A stretch of DNA of 64,000 nt from an uncultured Gammaproteobacteria bacterium (lineage in GTDB: Bacteria > Pseudomonadota > Gammaproteobacteria > HK1): assembly GCA_958295835.1 (NCBI GenBank), contig OY282378.1:1133001-1197000 (forward strand), read 5' to 3'. A model generated the notes under the pieces. That model was not told where the DNA came from, made no database searches, and was given only the letters and a program-made list of their open reading frames with translations. Positions 53,824 to 63,410 of the stretch are shown here, piece by piece (positions within the stretch are counted from its first letter, which is position 1; every line of letters begins with the position of its first letter). A program made the position numbers and the translations under genes.

Positions 53824-54381
53824 GGCGGAGCCGCGAGCATCGCGGCATGGCCGGAACCGGGATTGCCGCGTTGCGCCACCGTTCGTGAAATCCCGGGCGA
53901 AGCGGCGAAGAATGCTTCGAGCCCGTCTCAACACCGGATCTCATGACATTCACACCGTTGGACAGACATTGAATGAAGGTAGAACCAACAGGGTGTCGTC
54001 ATGTCTTGGTGGCTTGCAGTCCCAGGCGGTGATTTCGAGACAGGTTCTCGCCAAGCGGATTTCGGTTCCGGCGTCGATGTGTTCATCTGCCCTTTCCTCC
54101 CGAAGACTCAACGAGTGCAGTCTCCGGGAAACCCGGGGCGGTTCAGATCTCACAACGACGTTGCGCAGCGCCATCAAAACGGGTGTAGATCTCGAATTGA
54201 CATTAAGCAATTTTCATAAGTGATCGAAATGATTGGAATTGTATATTTTGAAGGGAGAGGCGTTAAGGGGCATCGGTGACAATTTGTCAGGAGCGGGCTC
54301 GACGGGGAGGGAAGACGGGGCAGTGGTCCTCTGGAACAATGTGCGGTGCGAACCCCAACATCGCCCCGGAGGGCTGCCCCA
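53824..54381. other. Intergenic remnant region
   Basis: I see no credible gene. Composition drifts to AT-rich near 54180-54250. The stretch upstream of 54382 probably contains the left end of the ISKra4-type element, but I cannot place its terminal repeat. Confidence 0.4.
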
Positions 54382-54589
54382 ATGCCAGTATTTCACGCAC
54401 CCAGCCATTGCGCCAGCCATAGTCTTGTCCAACGAGAGATGAGCCTGAAGGGAGGGTGTGACTCCAACGAGAAGTGAGCCTGTAGCGCGGGGTCTGGGAG
54501 CATCGGAGGATGATCGTGACGCTACAGACCGAACGGGTCCGGACGCTGGACCAGGTGCGTGCCTTCGTCGAGGGCAGCGAGGCGGTGGA

Positions 54590-54607
54590 CCCCCGTTTTC
54601 ACGGGGG
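54590..54607 (+). repeat. Short palindrome (CCCCCGT-TTTC-ACGGGGG) in the IS481-like transposase
   Basis: Seven-base arms flank a TTTC loop. The insertion of about 23 bp lies between codons for V-D and F-A-G-A-E and shifts the frame. It is the only one of the six palindromes noted here that breaks a frame. Confidence 0.7.
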
Positions 54608-55405
54608 CGGGCTTTCGCGGGGGCCGAGCGGGAATCGGTGTACGAGTTCGTGCGCCGGGCGCTGGTGCGGTTGGGCTACGAGCGGCTCGGCAAGTCGGAC
54701 AAGGGGCTGGTCAGGCGCTACTTGGCGAAGGTGACAGGGCTGTCGAGGGCGCAACTGACCCGGCTGATAGGCCAGCACCGGGAGACCGGACGCATCGAGG
54801 ACCGGCGCGGTGGCGCTCCGGCGCGCCCCTTCGAGCGGCGCTACACGCGGGCTGACATCGGGCAACTGGCGGCGGTGGACGCGGCGTTGGGCCAGATGTC
54901 GGGGCCGGCGACGCGGGCGCTGATGCGGCGCCAGTATGCGGTGTTCGGCGATGAGCGATTCGAGCGTTTGGCGGGGCTGTCGAACGGTCACTTGTACAAT
55001 CTGCGCCGGTCGGTGACGTATCGGCGCCGGCGCACGGTGGTGACCAAGACCCAAGCGACACACCGCACCATCGGGCACCGGCGCAAGCCCCAGCCTGGCG
55101 GCCAACCCGGCTATGTGCGCGTCGATACCGTCCACCAGGGCGACCATGACGGCGCCAAGGGCGTCTACCACATCAACGTGGTCGATGAGGTGACCCAGTT
55201 CCAGTTCGTGGGGACCGTGGAGGCCATCTCCGAGCGCTTCCTGTTACCGGTGCTCGAAGGGCTCATCAAGGCGTTTCCCTTCGTGATTCAGGGCATTCAC
55301 GCCGACAACGGTTCCGAGTCCATCAACCACCGCGTCGCCGCCCTGCTCAACAAGCTGCGCATCGGGGAGTTCACCAAATCACGCCCTCGCCACTGCAACG
55401 ACAAC

Positions 55406-55427
55406 GCCCCCCGTTCAAGCCGGGGGC
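55406..55427 (+). repeat. Short palindrome (GCCCCC...GGGGGC) in the IS481-like transposase
   Basis: GCCCCCCGTTCAAGCCGGGG plus GC has 6-bp arms and is followed by AGG. It inserts eight codons (P-R-S-S-R-G-Q-A) between N-D-N-A and L-A-E-S-K-N in frame. Confidence 0.65.
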
Positions 55428-57310
55428 AGGCTCTCGCCGAGAGCAAGAACGCCAGCGTGGTGCGCAAGTACATCGGCCACGGCCACATCCCGCGCCGCTT
55501 CGCCCCCTTGGTCAACGAGTTCGCTCAGCACGTGCTCTCGCCCTTCCTCAACACCCACCGCCCCTGCCTGTTCCCCACCCACATACTCGACGCCAAGGGG
55601 CGGGTCACCAAGCGCTACCGCGACAGCGACGTGATGACCCCCTACGACAAGCTCAAGTCCCTCGACAACGCCGAGCGCTTCCTCAACCCCGGCGTCACCT
55701 TCGACCCGCTCGACGCCCTCGCCCACGCCGTCAGCGACCTTGAGGCCGCCCACGCGCTCAACGACGCCCGCGACGCGCTGTTCCGCGCCATCGGGCGCGT
55801 CTGGAACGCTGCGGCCTGACCCTCCACTCCACCCGCGCCATCCGCCGCCTCAACGACGTGCCTGCAAACCCACCGCCCGACCCAACCCGGGCGGTGGACC
55901 TCTCCCTCGCAGCTCCACTCCCACCGCCCCTACCATCGGCCCCGCCTCAGCCTTCGGGTTCAGGACCGATCAGGGCTTGTGCAGGTCCTTCGTTCCCTTC
56001 AACATCCCCCTTCCATTCACCCACTTCCCAACTCCGCCTACGGCTCCTTCTACCTCTCTCCCTTCAGGCTCACCTTCGTATTGGAAAAGACTGCCATCGC
56101 GCGCGAGGAGAGAAAGCCCTCGCGCGACTGGCCGAGCAGGTCAACGCATTGCGAGCGCGCCCGGTGACCGGTGAAGACTTCGAAGGGATGGAGCGCACGT
56201 TGCGTGCCCTGTTCGCGGAAGCCGAGCGCGAGGTGGTGGGAGAGACGCTGGCGCGTCTGGATGTGGACCTGCCGTTCGTCGAGATAGAGGGGCGTCGGCA
56301 CCGCCGGGTGCTGCGCAGCCACGCGACGTACACGAGTGCGGCGGGCGCGGTGGGAGTGCATCGCACACTGTACCGATGTGGCGGGGAACGTGCGGTGGCG
56401 CCGATGGAGCTGCGTGCGGGGATAGTGGCCGGTCACTGGACGGCGCTGGCGGCGCGCCAGGCGAGCGTGGTGGTGGCGCACGTGACGGCGCAGGAGGGGG
56501 AGAGGGTGTTTCGGGAGTTGGGGCGGATGAGGCCCTCGAAGAGCTCGCTGGACCGGCTGCCGAAGGGGCTGGGCAGGCAGTGGGAGGGGCAGCGCGAGGC
56601 GTTCGAGGCGGCGTTGCGCGAAGGGGGTGAAGTCCCCGATGAGGCGGTGACGGTGGCGGTGTCGCTCGATGGGGTGATGATTCCGATGAAGGACGCGAAG
56701 CGGGCCGATGGGTCTGCGGGCTACCAGGAGGCGGGGTGTGCGACGCTCACGTACTACGATGCCGAGGGGGAGCGGCTCGATACGCTGTATTGGGGCCGGA
56801 TGCCGCAGCCGCACAAAGAGGTGTTGAAGACGACGCTCAGTGCCGAGCTCGAAGCGGTGCTCGGCAAGCGCCCGGACCTGCACGTGGTGACGGTTGCCGA
56901 CGGGGCGCGCGACAACTGGCGCTATCTCGATGCGTTGGCGCCGCAGGGGACGGCGGTGGTGGACTTCTACCACGCGGCCGAGCACCTGAAGTCGGGACTC
57001 GATGCCTGCTATGGAGAGGGCAATGCCAAGGGGCGGGCACAGTACGAGAAGCTGCGCCATTTGTTGCGGCATGACTGCGCCGGCGTGGAGAAGGTGATTC
57101 GCTCGCTGAACCATCTGCGCAGGAAACAGCCGGGGAACAAGCGTATCGCCGAAGTGTTGGGATACTTGCGCAACAACCGGCACCGCATGGGCTATGCCGA
57201 GGCGAAGGCCCGCCATCTGCCCATTGGCTCGGGGGTGGTGGAGGCGGCGTGCAAGACGCTGGTCACCCAACGGATGAAGCGTTCGGGGATGCGTTGGCGT
57301 CACGCCGGGG

Positions 57311-57344
57311 GCCTGCCCCCGAGTGCCGGAATCGGGGGGCAGGC
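57311..57344 (+). repeat. Short palindrome GCCTGCCCCCGA-N9-TCGGGGGGCAGGC in the ISKra4 transposase
   Basis: This is the longest copy: twelve-base arms (one extra G on the right) with a 9-nt loop. It adds L-P-P-S-A-G-I-G-G between R-H-A-G-G and Q-A-I-L-T in frame. Confidence 0.75.
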
Positions 57345-57499
57345 CATCCTGACCCTTCGTGCGCTCATTCAAAGCAAACGGTTCGATTCGGCATGGGAGT
57401 TGTTGTCAGGGACCTACCGGCGAGAAGTCAACATTCCCGACAACGTGGTGCCGTTTCCTTGCAAACGGGCCGCTTGATGGATCAGTTTCGGACCTACAC

Positions 57500-57960
57500 C
57501 CGTTCTCCTGGGTCTCCAGCATCTGTATTCGCACAAGCAGACTCGCGACAAGCTCTTCTCGCTGTTGGAGGAACACATTCTGCCGGGCACCAATCGCGAC
57601 GTGGGACGCCCGGGGATGGAGTTGTGGCGGATCCTGGTGATGGGTGTCCTCAAACAGGGTCTTGGTTGTGACTTCGACTGTCTCCATGAGCTTGTGAACC
57701 AACATCGAAAGTCCCGACAACCGGGTGCGGCTCGACGCGATGCTCGACCTCAATGCACTGCCGCGCAAGGGCCGGCTTTGTGTGGCCGAGCGCGAGCGCG
57801 AGGAAGCACAAGCATTCGCCGAGGCCAGGCGCCAGCACCCGGCGGTCGAATCGGCCATCAACCACCTTGAGCATCGTGGTCTCGACCGGGTTCGCTCCCG
57901 CGGCGCCGATGGGATGGTGGCCAATCGGGACTCCGGAGAAGGGGGATGGGGCGGTCGTAG
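57500..57960 (+). pseudogene. Transposase remnant with internal deletion
   Basis: Near the start a frame reads G-L-Q-H-L-Y-S-H-K-Q-T-R-D-K-L-F-S-L-L-E-E-H-I-L-P-G, then G-R-P-G-M-E-L-W-R-I-L-V-M-G-V and L-H-E-L-V-N-Q-H-R-K. This looks like the N-terminus of an ISNCY-type transposase. From about 57716 another frame has L-P-R-K-G-R-L-C-V-A-E-R-E-R-E and S-A-I-N-H-L-E-H-R-G-L-D-R-V, its C-terminal part. The middle of the gene is missing. Confidence 0.65.
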
Positions 57961-58447
57961 CGTGATGGTCCCGTCCGCGCCTCGCGTCGCGGAAACCTTG
58001 GTGAGTCGGTCCGGATCCACGCGCCCGTTCAAACCATCCAGAATGGGCGCATTTGCCCATGATCCCGAACGCCGAGGTCGTGATGTCCAGATGGCGCAGT
58101 TCCCGAGCGGCAAGCTCCTCCAGCCGAACGTGAAATTTGTCGGCGATGGGAACTTGGCGCGCCTCCACATAGGAATCGCCGATCATGGCGATGTGGCAGC
58201 TTGCCGCGGCGCGCTCGTGGAGTGCCCCCGGGTTCCGGAACTCGATACGGTCGGAGAACAGACGGAGGATGATCTGCGAGCTCCCGATCTCGTAATCCCG
58301 GTGGACGACGGCGTTCACGATGGCTTCCTGGAGTGCCCGATCGGAATAACTCGGGTAGTCGTGGTGACCGCCGTGGCCTGCCGTCGCGCGCGTTCGGCGG
58401 CGCAACGCCGCGTCGGCGCCCGCAAGGTCCGGGTGTTCTCCGATCAT
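57950..58447 (-). pseudogene. Fragment of an AlbA_2/RecG-like ATP-binding protein
   Basis: On the minus strand Y-S-D-R-A-L-Q-E-A-I-V-N-A-V-V-H-R-D-Y is followed by I-I-L-R-L-F-S-D-R-I-E-F-R-N-P-G-A-L. This is the HATPase_c_4 block of RecG-like ATP-binding proteins that normally follows an AlbA_2 domain. The N-terminal half is absent. A frameshift separates G-W-F-E-R from V-D-P-D-R-L-T-K-V-S. Upstream lies the end of the DUF1703 gene; downstream lies the transposase remnant. Confidence 0.6.
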
Positions 58448-58506
58448 GCGTGCTCACCGTCGGCTCCCTCCGGCCGGCAGTGCCGGGGTTGCGGCTGCAC
58501 CACGTC

Positions 58507-60060
58507 TCACGCCGTACGTTCCACCTCGAACGCCACCAGGTTGCGGGCCTCCTTGCTGAACTCCACGGCAATCAGGTGAATCGGCTGCCCCAGGTGCCGG
58601 TACTTGTCCGCGTAGCGCCTCTCCTTCAACTGCGACATGGCTGCCCCCTCCGGCTCCAGCTCCACCACCTTGAACTCGAAGAGGTATACGTTGGCGTTGA
58701 ACCGTACCGCCATGTCCAGACGGCCCCGGCTCGTGCTGTCCTCCACCTTCACGTCCAGGCCCAGCCCCGCGAAGTAGGAGTAGAACACGCTCGCGTAGTA
58801 GCCCTCGAAGCGCGCGATGTCGTTGTTGGTGTACCACTGGTGAGGGATGCTGGCGTAGAAGGCGTGGAACAGCGTCTTCAGGCCCGCGAAGTCGTTGGCT
58901 TCGAGCAATTCGTAGAGCCGGATGCTGTTGGCCATCTGGCGCGTCGAATCCCCGGCCAGATGGCGCGACAGGCTGTCGTTGAGGCTCTGGCGCACTTCCT
59001 GGTTCGGATAGCCGAGACGGTACACCGTCCGGCCGCCGAGGCGCTTGTGGTCCCGGATCGTGAGGTAGCCGGTCTGGAACAGCAGGGCCTCGGTCGCCAT
59101 GTCGTCCACGTCGAAGGTGGAGAGCAGGGCGTCGGTGCCGGCCATCCCTTCCAGTGCAAAGGAGCCCACCCCGCGCTTGACCAGGGTGTCGATCAGGAAC
59201 GTCGGCGTGCCGGTCTCGAACCAGTGGGCAGCGAACTTGCGGCTGCGGAAGAGCAGCAGGATGTCGAAGGGGTTGTAGACCTTCTCCCCGCCCAGCCAGC
59301 CGTAGCCGTTGTACCAGCGGCGGATCTCGTCGCGGTCCAGCCCCGGAAGCTCCGGCGCGAACACCGTGTCCAGGTCCGCGTCGGTGTAGCCGCAGATGGC
59401 CGAACAGCCGGGGTCCAGGGTGATGTCGGTGAGGTTGTTGAGGCCGGAGAACAGGCTGACCTTGGAGAACTTGCTGACCCCGGTGATGAACGTGAACCGG
59501 ACGTGGGCATCGCTGTCCTTGACCACCGAGTAGAGGCCGCGCAGGAAGTCCCGGTTTGCCCGGGCGACCTCCGGTACGGTGAGTGCATCCAGGATCGGCT
59601 TGTCGTACTCGTCCACCAGCACCGCCACCCGCTGCCCGGTCTCACGATGCAGTGCTTCCAGACAACAGGCGAAGCGTTCCGGCGCGGTGGTGTATTCGCA
59701 GACCACCCCCGTCCGGCGCTCAACGGCGTCCAACTGCGCCATCAGGTTCCGGTGCAGGTAGCCCGGCTCCTTGAAGTTGCCGTAGCCGAAGCTGAGCCGC
59801 AGCACGGGGTGACGCACCGACCAGTCCCGGCGTCCGTGGATGGCCAGCCCCTCGAACAGCGCCTCGCTGCCCTCGAAGAATTCCTTCAGCGTGTCCAGGA
59901 ACAGGCTCTTGCCGAAACGCCGCGGGCGGGACAGGAAGTAGTGGGCGCCTTCCTCGACCAGCCGCTCGACGTGGGCGGTCTTGTCGACGTAGTAGCAGCC
60001 TTCCTCGCGGATGGTGCGGAAGGTCTGGATGCCGATGGGTAGCTTGCGCTTGGGATTCAT
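58507..60060 (-). CDS. AAA-ATPase-like/DUF1703 protein with PD-(D/E)XK nuclease domain
   Basis: The 517-residue protein starts M-N-P-K-R-K-L-P-I-G-I-Q-T-F-R-T-I-R-E-E-G-C-Y with Y-V-D-K-T next. It has the Walker A-like R-P-R-R-F-G-K-S-L-F and Walker B V-A-V-L-V-D-E-Y-D-K-P-I. The C-terminal R-G-R-L-D-M-A-V, then Y-L-F-E-F-K-V-V is the PDDEXK_9 core (D...E-x-K). Such proteins occur in many copies in some Bacteroidetes and proteobacteria; their role is unproven and a mobile or defence link is suspected. The frame is intact. Confidence 0.85.
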   Translation of the reverse strand: MNPKRKLPIGIQTFRTIREEGCYYVDKTAHVERLVEEGAHYFLSRPRRFGKSLFLDTLKEFFEGSEALFEGLAIHGRRDWSVRHPVLRLSFGYGNFKEPGYLHRNLMAQLDAVERRTGVVCEYTTAPERFACCLEALHRETGQRVAVLVDEYDKPILDALTVPEVARANRDFLRGLYSVVKDSDAHVRFTFITGVSKFSKVSLFSGLNNLTDITLDPGCSAICGYTDADLDTVFAPELPGLDRDEIRRWYNGYGWLGGEKVYNPFDILLLFRSRKFAAHWFETGTPTFLIDTLVKRGVGSFALEGMAGTDALLSTFDVDDMATEALLFQTGYLTIRDHKRLGGRTVYRLGYPNQEVRQSLNDSLSRHLAGDSTRQMANSIRLYELLEANDFAGLKTLFHAFYASIPHQWYTNNDIARFEGYYASVFYSYFAGLGLDVKVEDSTSRGRLDMAVRFNANVYLFEFKVVELEPEGAAMSQLKERRYADKYRHLGQPIHLIAVEFSKEARNLVAFEVERTA

Positions 60061-60253
60061 GAGGGCAGCTTAGCGCACCAGCGTCGATCCCGGGCGTAAA
60101 GGCACGGCCTCCGGCCAAGGGCGAACGCCAGCCACCGGCGAGCTCATGCGAGCCGCAGGCGGTACGGTGGCGCTCCGGCCACACGGTGTCACCGTCGCCC
60201 TTGCATTGTCCCCGGATCGCTACGATTCCGGTCATGCGTTCTATACTCGCGCC

Positions 60254-61378
60254 ATGACGATGCCCGAGCCCCTGGGTCCTTTCCGAGCCGGCCCCGGCGG
60301 GTTGCCGCCCTACCTGGCCGGGCGGGAATCCGTGCAGGCCGCCTGCCGGGCGTTCGTGGCCGAAGTGCGGCGCGGGCGTCCGCCTCCGCGCGAGATCGTG
60401 CTCTACGGACCGCGCGGCAACGGCAAGACGGCGCTGCTCGTCTGGCTCGAGAAAGAAGCCGCTACGGACTCCGGGCTGGACGTGATCCGCCTCACGCCCG
60501 CGGCGATTCGCACCGAAACGATGCTCGTCGAACGCCTGCTTCCGGTGTCGTGGCGGCAACGCCTCGCGCCGGAAAGGATCTCCGTCTACGGAATCACCTG
60601 GCGGCCGGGCGAGAACCGCGCGCCACCGCTGGACGTTGCGCTGGCCGCTCGCGCGGAAAAGAAACCGCTGGTACTGGTGCTGGACGAAGCCCATACCCTC
60701 GACGCAGGGGTCGGTGGCGCGTTGTTGAACGCCAGCCAGCAAGTGGGAAGAGAGCTGCCCTTCCTGCTGGTTCTGGCCGGCACGCCGGATCTCCAGTCCC
60801 GTCTGGGCGCCATGAACGTCACGTTCTGGAACCGGGCCGAGCGCCATCCCATCGGCCGCCTGGCCCCCCGGGCGGCAGCGGCGGCGCTGCAAAAGCCGCT
60901 CGAACGCGAGGGTATCGGCATCGACGAGGACGCGGTGGCGCACATGAGCAGCGACAGCCACGGCTATCCGTACTTCGTGCAGTTGTGGGGCGAGGCGGTG
61001 TGGCGGCAGGTCTGCACGCCGGCGCCGGAGGCGCAACGGCGCATCACCCGGGCCGTGGTGGATACCGCACAGGCCGCCTTCGACCGGCGCAGGAACGGCT
61101 ACTCCCTGGAACGCTACGACGAATTGATGGACCTGGAGTTGCTCCCGGTGGCGCGGGCGGTGGCGGACGCTTTCGAGGCTCGGAGTCTGCTCGACGATGC
61201 GCAACTGACGGCGGCGGTCCGGCGGGGGTTGGGGGAAGCGTGCAGCCCGGAACGGGTTGCGCAGACGAGGACGGCGCTACGCCACCTGGGCTACGTCTGG
61301 CGGCCCGATACGGAGCCGAAATGGGAAGCGGGGATCCCCAGCCTCATGGATTACGTGCAGGCGTATGTCTCCGTTTGA
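60254..61378 (+). CDS. AAA-family ATPase (ORC/Cdc6-like AAA_16), function unknown
   Basis: The 374-residue protein has Walker A Y-G-P-R-G-N-G-K-T-A, Walker B L-V-L-V-L-D-E-A-H-T-L and sensor-like L-V-L-A-G-T-P-D-L. A winged-helix-like C-terminus ends H-L-G-Y-V-W-R-P-D-T-E-P-K-W-E. The start at 60254 follows the divergent DUF1703 promoter region; an in-frame ATG at 60146 is less likely. It could be a regulator or the ATPase of an unknown defence module. Confidence 0.75.
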   Translation: MTMPEPLGPFRAGPGGLPPYLAGRESVQAACRAFVAEVRRGRPPPREIVLYGPRGNGKTALLVWLEKEAATDSGLDVIRLTPAAIRTETMLVERLLPVSWRQRLAPERISVYGITWRPGENRAPPLDVALAARAEKKPLVLVLDEAHTLDAGVGGALLNASQQVGRELPFLLVLAGTPDLQSRLGAMNVTFWNRAERHPIGRLAPRAAAAALQKPLEREGIGIDEDAVAHMSSDSHGYPYFVQLWGEAVWRQVCTPAPEAQRRITRAVVDTAQAAFDRRRNGYSLERYDELMDLELLPVARAVADAFEARSLLDDAQLTAAVRRGLGEACSPERVAQTRTALRHLGYVWRPDTEPKWEAGIPSLMDYVQAYVSV

Positions 61379-61654
61379 CTCGGACATACCGGTTCGGACG
61401 CATCTGTCGCCGGACCCTTCATGACCGGACGGATTGTCGGAGGCGCACGTTCCGAGGCCGGCTCCGGCCTTCATGCCCGCGTCCTCCTCCCGCCCTTTGG
61501 TTTCTTGTCCGTGAAATCTTCAGCAACGTGACGAAGGATCGTTCGCTGCCCGACTTCTGATTCCGTGACGCCGGATCCATGGGACGGCGCGTCCTGGGGT
61601 CCTGGGAGTACGGGCGTCCTGTCCGCAAGCGGGCCGCAGGTCCGTCACATGGCA

Positions 61655-61675
61655 ATGCGGGCGGGACGCCCGCAT
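61655..61675. repeat. ATGCGGGCG-nnn-CGCCCGCAT palindrome
   Basis: Perfect nine-base arms lie around GGA; the core is shared with 47631-47647. Confidence 0.65.
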
Positions 61676-61818
61676 CCGCCAGGACGCGCCGATCCCAGGT
61701 TCACAACGGCCCCTTGGTTCCGGCCATGCCGGGTCAGGCTTCAGGCTTGCTCCGCCGCCTCGACCAGTGACTTGGCGGAGATGGTGTACTCGGAAGACTC
61801 GCGGCTCCTTGGCGAGCG

Positions 61819-61838
61819 GCGACCGCTGGCGCGGTCGC
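61819..61838 (+). repeat. Dispersed hairpin repeat, copy C (first hairpin only)
   Basis: GCGACCGC-TGGC-GCGGTCGC equals the first hairpin of copy B. The second and third hairpins and the tail are not present here. Confidence 0.6.
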
Positions 61839-61984
61839 TTGTCGAAGGGATCCTGTATCCGCAGCAAGCGTGAAATCGCCCTGATCGGAAGTACCCGGCA
61901 CTACCCGCCTGCCGCGGCTGGGAGTAGTCTCCATGATCGGCACTGCCACGACCGGCGCCGATTGGGCCGAGGGAGGAGACGAGG

Positions 61985-62848
61985 ATGATTCCTGCTGCGT
62001 TCGATTATCACCGTCCGGCCGATCTCGCCGGGGCGGTACGGCTGCTCGCCGAGCACGGCGACGAGGCCCTGGTGGTCGCCGGGGGCCACAGCCTGATCCC
62101 GATGATGAAACTGCGCATGGCGCAGCCCGGCCACCTGGTCGATCTCCGCGCGATCGAGTCCCTGCGCGGGGTGCGCGTCGAGGGCGGTACGGTCACCATC
62201 GGCGCGATGACCACCCAGGCCGAGATGATCGCCTCCGGGCCGCTGGCCGATGCCTGCCCGATCCTGCGCGAGGCCGCGCTGCAGATCGCCGACCCGCAGA
62301 TCCGCAACCTCGGCACCGTCGGGGGCAACGCCGCCAACGGGGACCCGGGCAACGACCTGCCGGCCGTCATGCTCGCCCTCGATGCGCGCTACACCCTGGA
62401 AGGCGTCGGCGGGCGGCGCGAGGTCGCAGCCCGCGAATACTACGAGGGCGCGTTCGCCACCACCCGCGAGGACGGGGAGATCCTCACCGCGATCACCTTC
62501 GAGGCGCCGCCGGCCGGCCACGGCTGCGCCTACGAGAAGCAGAAGCGCAAGGTCGGGGACTACGCCACCGCCGCCGCGGCGGTGATCCTGGCCCGCTCGG
62601 GCGGGACCTGCACCCATGCCTCGATCGCGCTGACGAACCTCGCGGACCGGCCCCTGCTCGCGGCCGAGGCCGGCGCGGCGCTCGCCGGCGCCGCGGTCGG
62701 CGAAGCGGAGATCGCCGCCGCCTGCGCCGCGGCACAGGCCATCGCCGAGCCGGTGTCGGACGGGCGCGGGAGCGCCGCGTTCCGCACGCGGTTGACCGGC
62801 GTGATCGTGCGCCGCGCCATCGAGCGCGCCCTGGCGACCGCCGCCTGA
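61985..62848 (+). CDS. coxM: FAD-binding medium subunit of a Cox/xanthine dehydrogenase-type molybdenum hydroxylase
   Basis: The 287-residue protein starts [11 protein letters not shown]. It has the FAD motifs [15 protein letters not shown] and [22 protein letters not shown], typical of CoxM-like flavoproteins. Electrons from the Mo site pass through the 2Fe-2S subunit to this FAD. It leads an M-S-L operon and has a GGAGGAGA site. Confidence 0.9.
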   Translation: MIPAAFDYHRPADLAGAVRLLAEHGDEALVVAGGHSLIPMMKLRMAQPGHLVDLRAIESLRGVRVEGGTVTIGAMTTQAEMIASGPLADACPILREAALQIADPQIRNLGTVGGNAANGDPGNDLPAVMLALDARYTLEGVGGRREVAAREYYEGAFATTREDGEILTAITFEAPPAGHGCAYEKQKRKVGDYATAAAAVILARSGGTCTHASIALTNLADRPLLAAEAGAALAGAAVGEAEIAAACAAAQAIAEPVSDGRGSAAFRTRLTGVIVRRAIERALATAA

Positions 62849-62915
62849 ACCGATGCTCGATCACGGTTGCTGGCGGCACTCGCACGCAATCGAAGGACAG
62901 GAAGGAGAGACGCAC

Positions 62916-63410
62916 ATGACCCACATGCACGTCAACCTGAAGGTGAACGGGCGGGAGGTGGAGGTCCGGGCCGAGCCTCGGACCCTGCTCATCCACCTCC
63001 TGCGCGAGCACCTCGATCTGACCGGCCCGCACATCGGCTGCGATACCGGGCACTGCGGCGCCTGCACCGTGGATCTGGACGGGCGCTCGGTGAAGTCCTG
63101 CATGGTCTTCGCCGCACAGGTCCACGGCGCGGAGGTGACGACCATCGAGGGCATCGCCGGCGACGGCGGCGCCCCCCATCCGTTGCAGGAGGCGTTCCGC
63201 GAGCACCACGGGCTGCAATGCGGCTACTGCACGCCGGGAATGATCGTCCGCGCCTGGCGGCTGCTGGAGGAGAACCCGGACCCGGACGAGGAAGCGATCA
63301 GGTACGGAATCTCGGGGAACCTGTGCCGCTGCACCGGCTACCAGAACATCGTCAAGGCGATTCGCGCCGCCGCGGACGACATGAACGCGGCGAGGGAGAC
63401 GGAACAATGA
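62916..63410 (+). CDS. coxS: 2Fe-2S small subunit of the molybdenum hydroxylase
   Basis: The 164-residue protein has an N-terminal plant-type 2Fe-2S motif, [16 protein letters not shown]. Its C-terminal helical 2Fe-2S domain has Q-C-G-Y-C-T-P-G-M and N-L-C-R-C-T-G-Y-Q. All eight cluster cysteines are visible. A GGAAGGAGAG site precedes the ATG at 62916. The stop overlaps the coxL ATG (ATGA). Confidence 0.95.
   Translation: MTHMHVNLKVNGREVEVRAEPRTLLIHLLREHLDLTGPHIGCDTGHCGACTVDLDGRSVKSCMVFAAQVHGAEVTTIEGIAGDGGAPHPLQEAFREHHGLQCGYCTPGMIVRAWRLLEENPDPDEEAIRYGISGNLCRCTGYQNIVKAIRAAADDMNAARETEQ

Larger units (their letters stand above)
54510..55819 (+). pseudogene. IS481-like integrase-core transposase with a 23-bp frameshifting insertion
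   Basis: The start M-I-V-T-L-Q-T-E-R-V-R-T-L-D-Q-V-R-A-F-V-E-G-S-E-A-V-D is in one frame. The rest (F-A-G-A-E-R-E-S-V-Y-E-F-V-R-R onward) is two bases out, because of a palindrome-bearing insertion of about 23 bp at 54590-54612. The core has R-V-D-T-V-H-Q-G-D, I-H-A-D-N-G-S-E and A-E-S-K-N-A-S as the D-D-E residues. A second palindrome at 55406 adds eight codons in frame just before the catalytic Glu. Expression of full-length enzyme would need frameshifting or an internal start. Confidence 0.75.
54421..56092 (+). mobile_element. IS481-like (rve DDE) insertion sequence nested in the ISKra4 transposase
   Basis: The 1672-bp element has inverted ends AGTCTT(G/T)TCCAA...TGAGCCTGAAGGGAGAG and a target duplication GCCAT (54416-54420 and 56093-56097). 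It carries one transposase gene and about 270 bp of non-coding DNA at its right end. Family assignment is by the integrase-core layout. Confidence 0.8.
54382..57477 (+). pseudogene. ISKra4-family transposase interrupted by the IS481-like element
   Basis: A GGAGG site precedes ATG 54382 (M-P-V-F-H-A-P-S-H-C-A-S). The frame is interrupted after codon 13. Deleting 54421-56097 (IS plus one GCCAT) restores one frame of 473 codons, running on as H-R-A-R-G-E-K-A-L-A-R and M-E-R-T-L-R-A-L-F. The DDE region has V-S-L-D-G-V-M-I-P-M, V-V-D-F-Y-H-A-A-E-H and G-S-G-V-V-E-A-A-C-K, as in ISKra4 transposases. A palindrome at 57311-57344 adds nine residues near the C-terminus in frame. Without the N-terminal codons the gene is disrupted. 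Confidence 0.8.
61379..61984. other. 606-bp intergenic region with two palindromic repeats
   Basis: No credible gene is present. It contains the ATGCGGGCG-GGA-CGCCCGCAT palindrome (61655-61675) and a partial hairpin repeat (61819-61838). A GGAGGAGA ribosome site at its end serves coxM. Confidence 0.6.
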
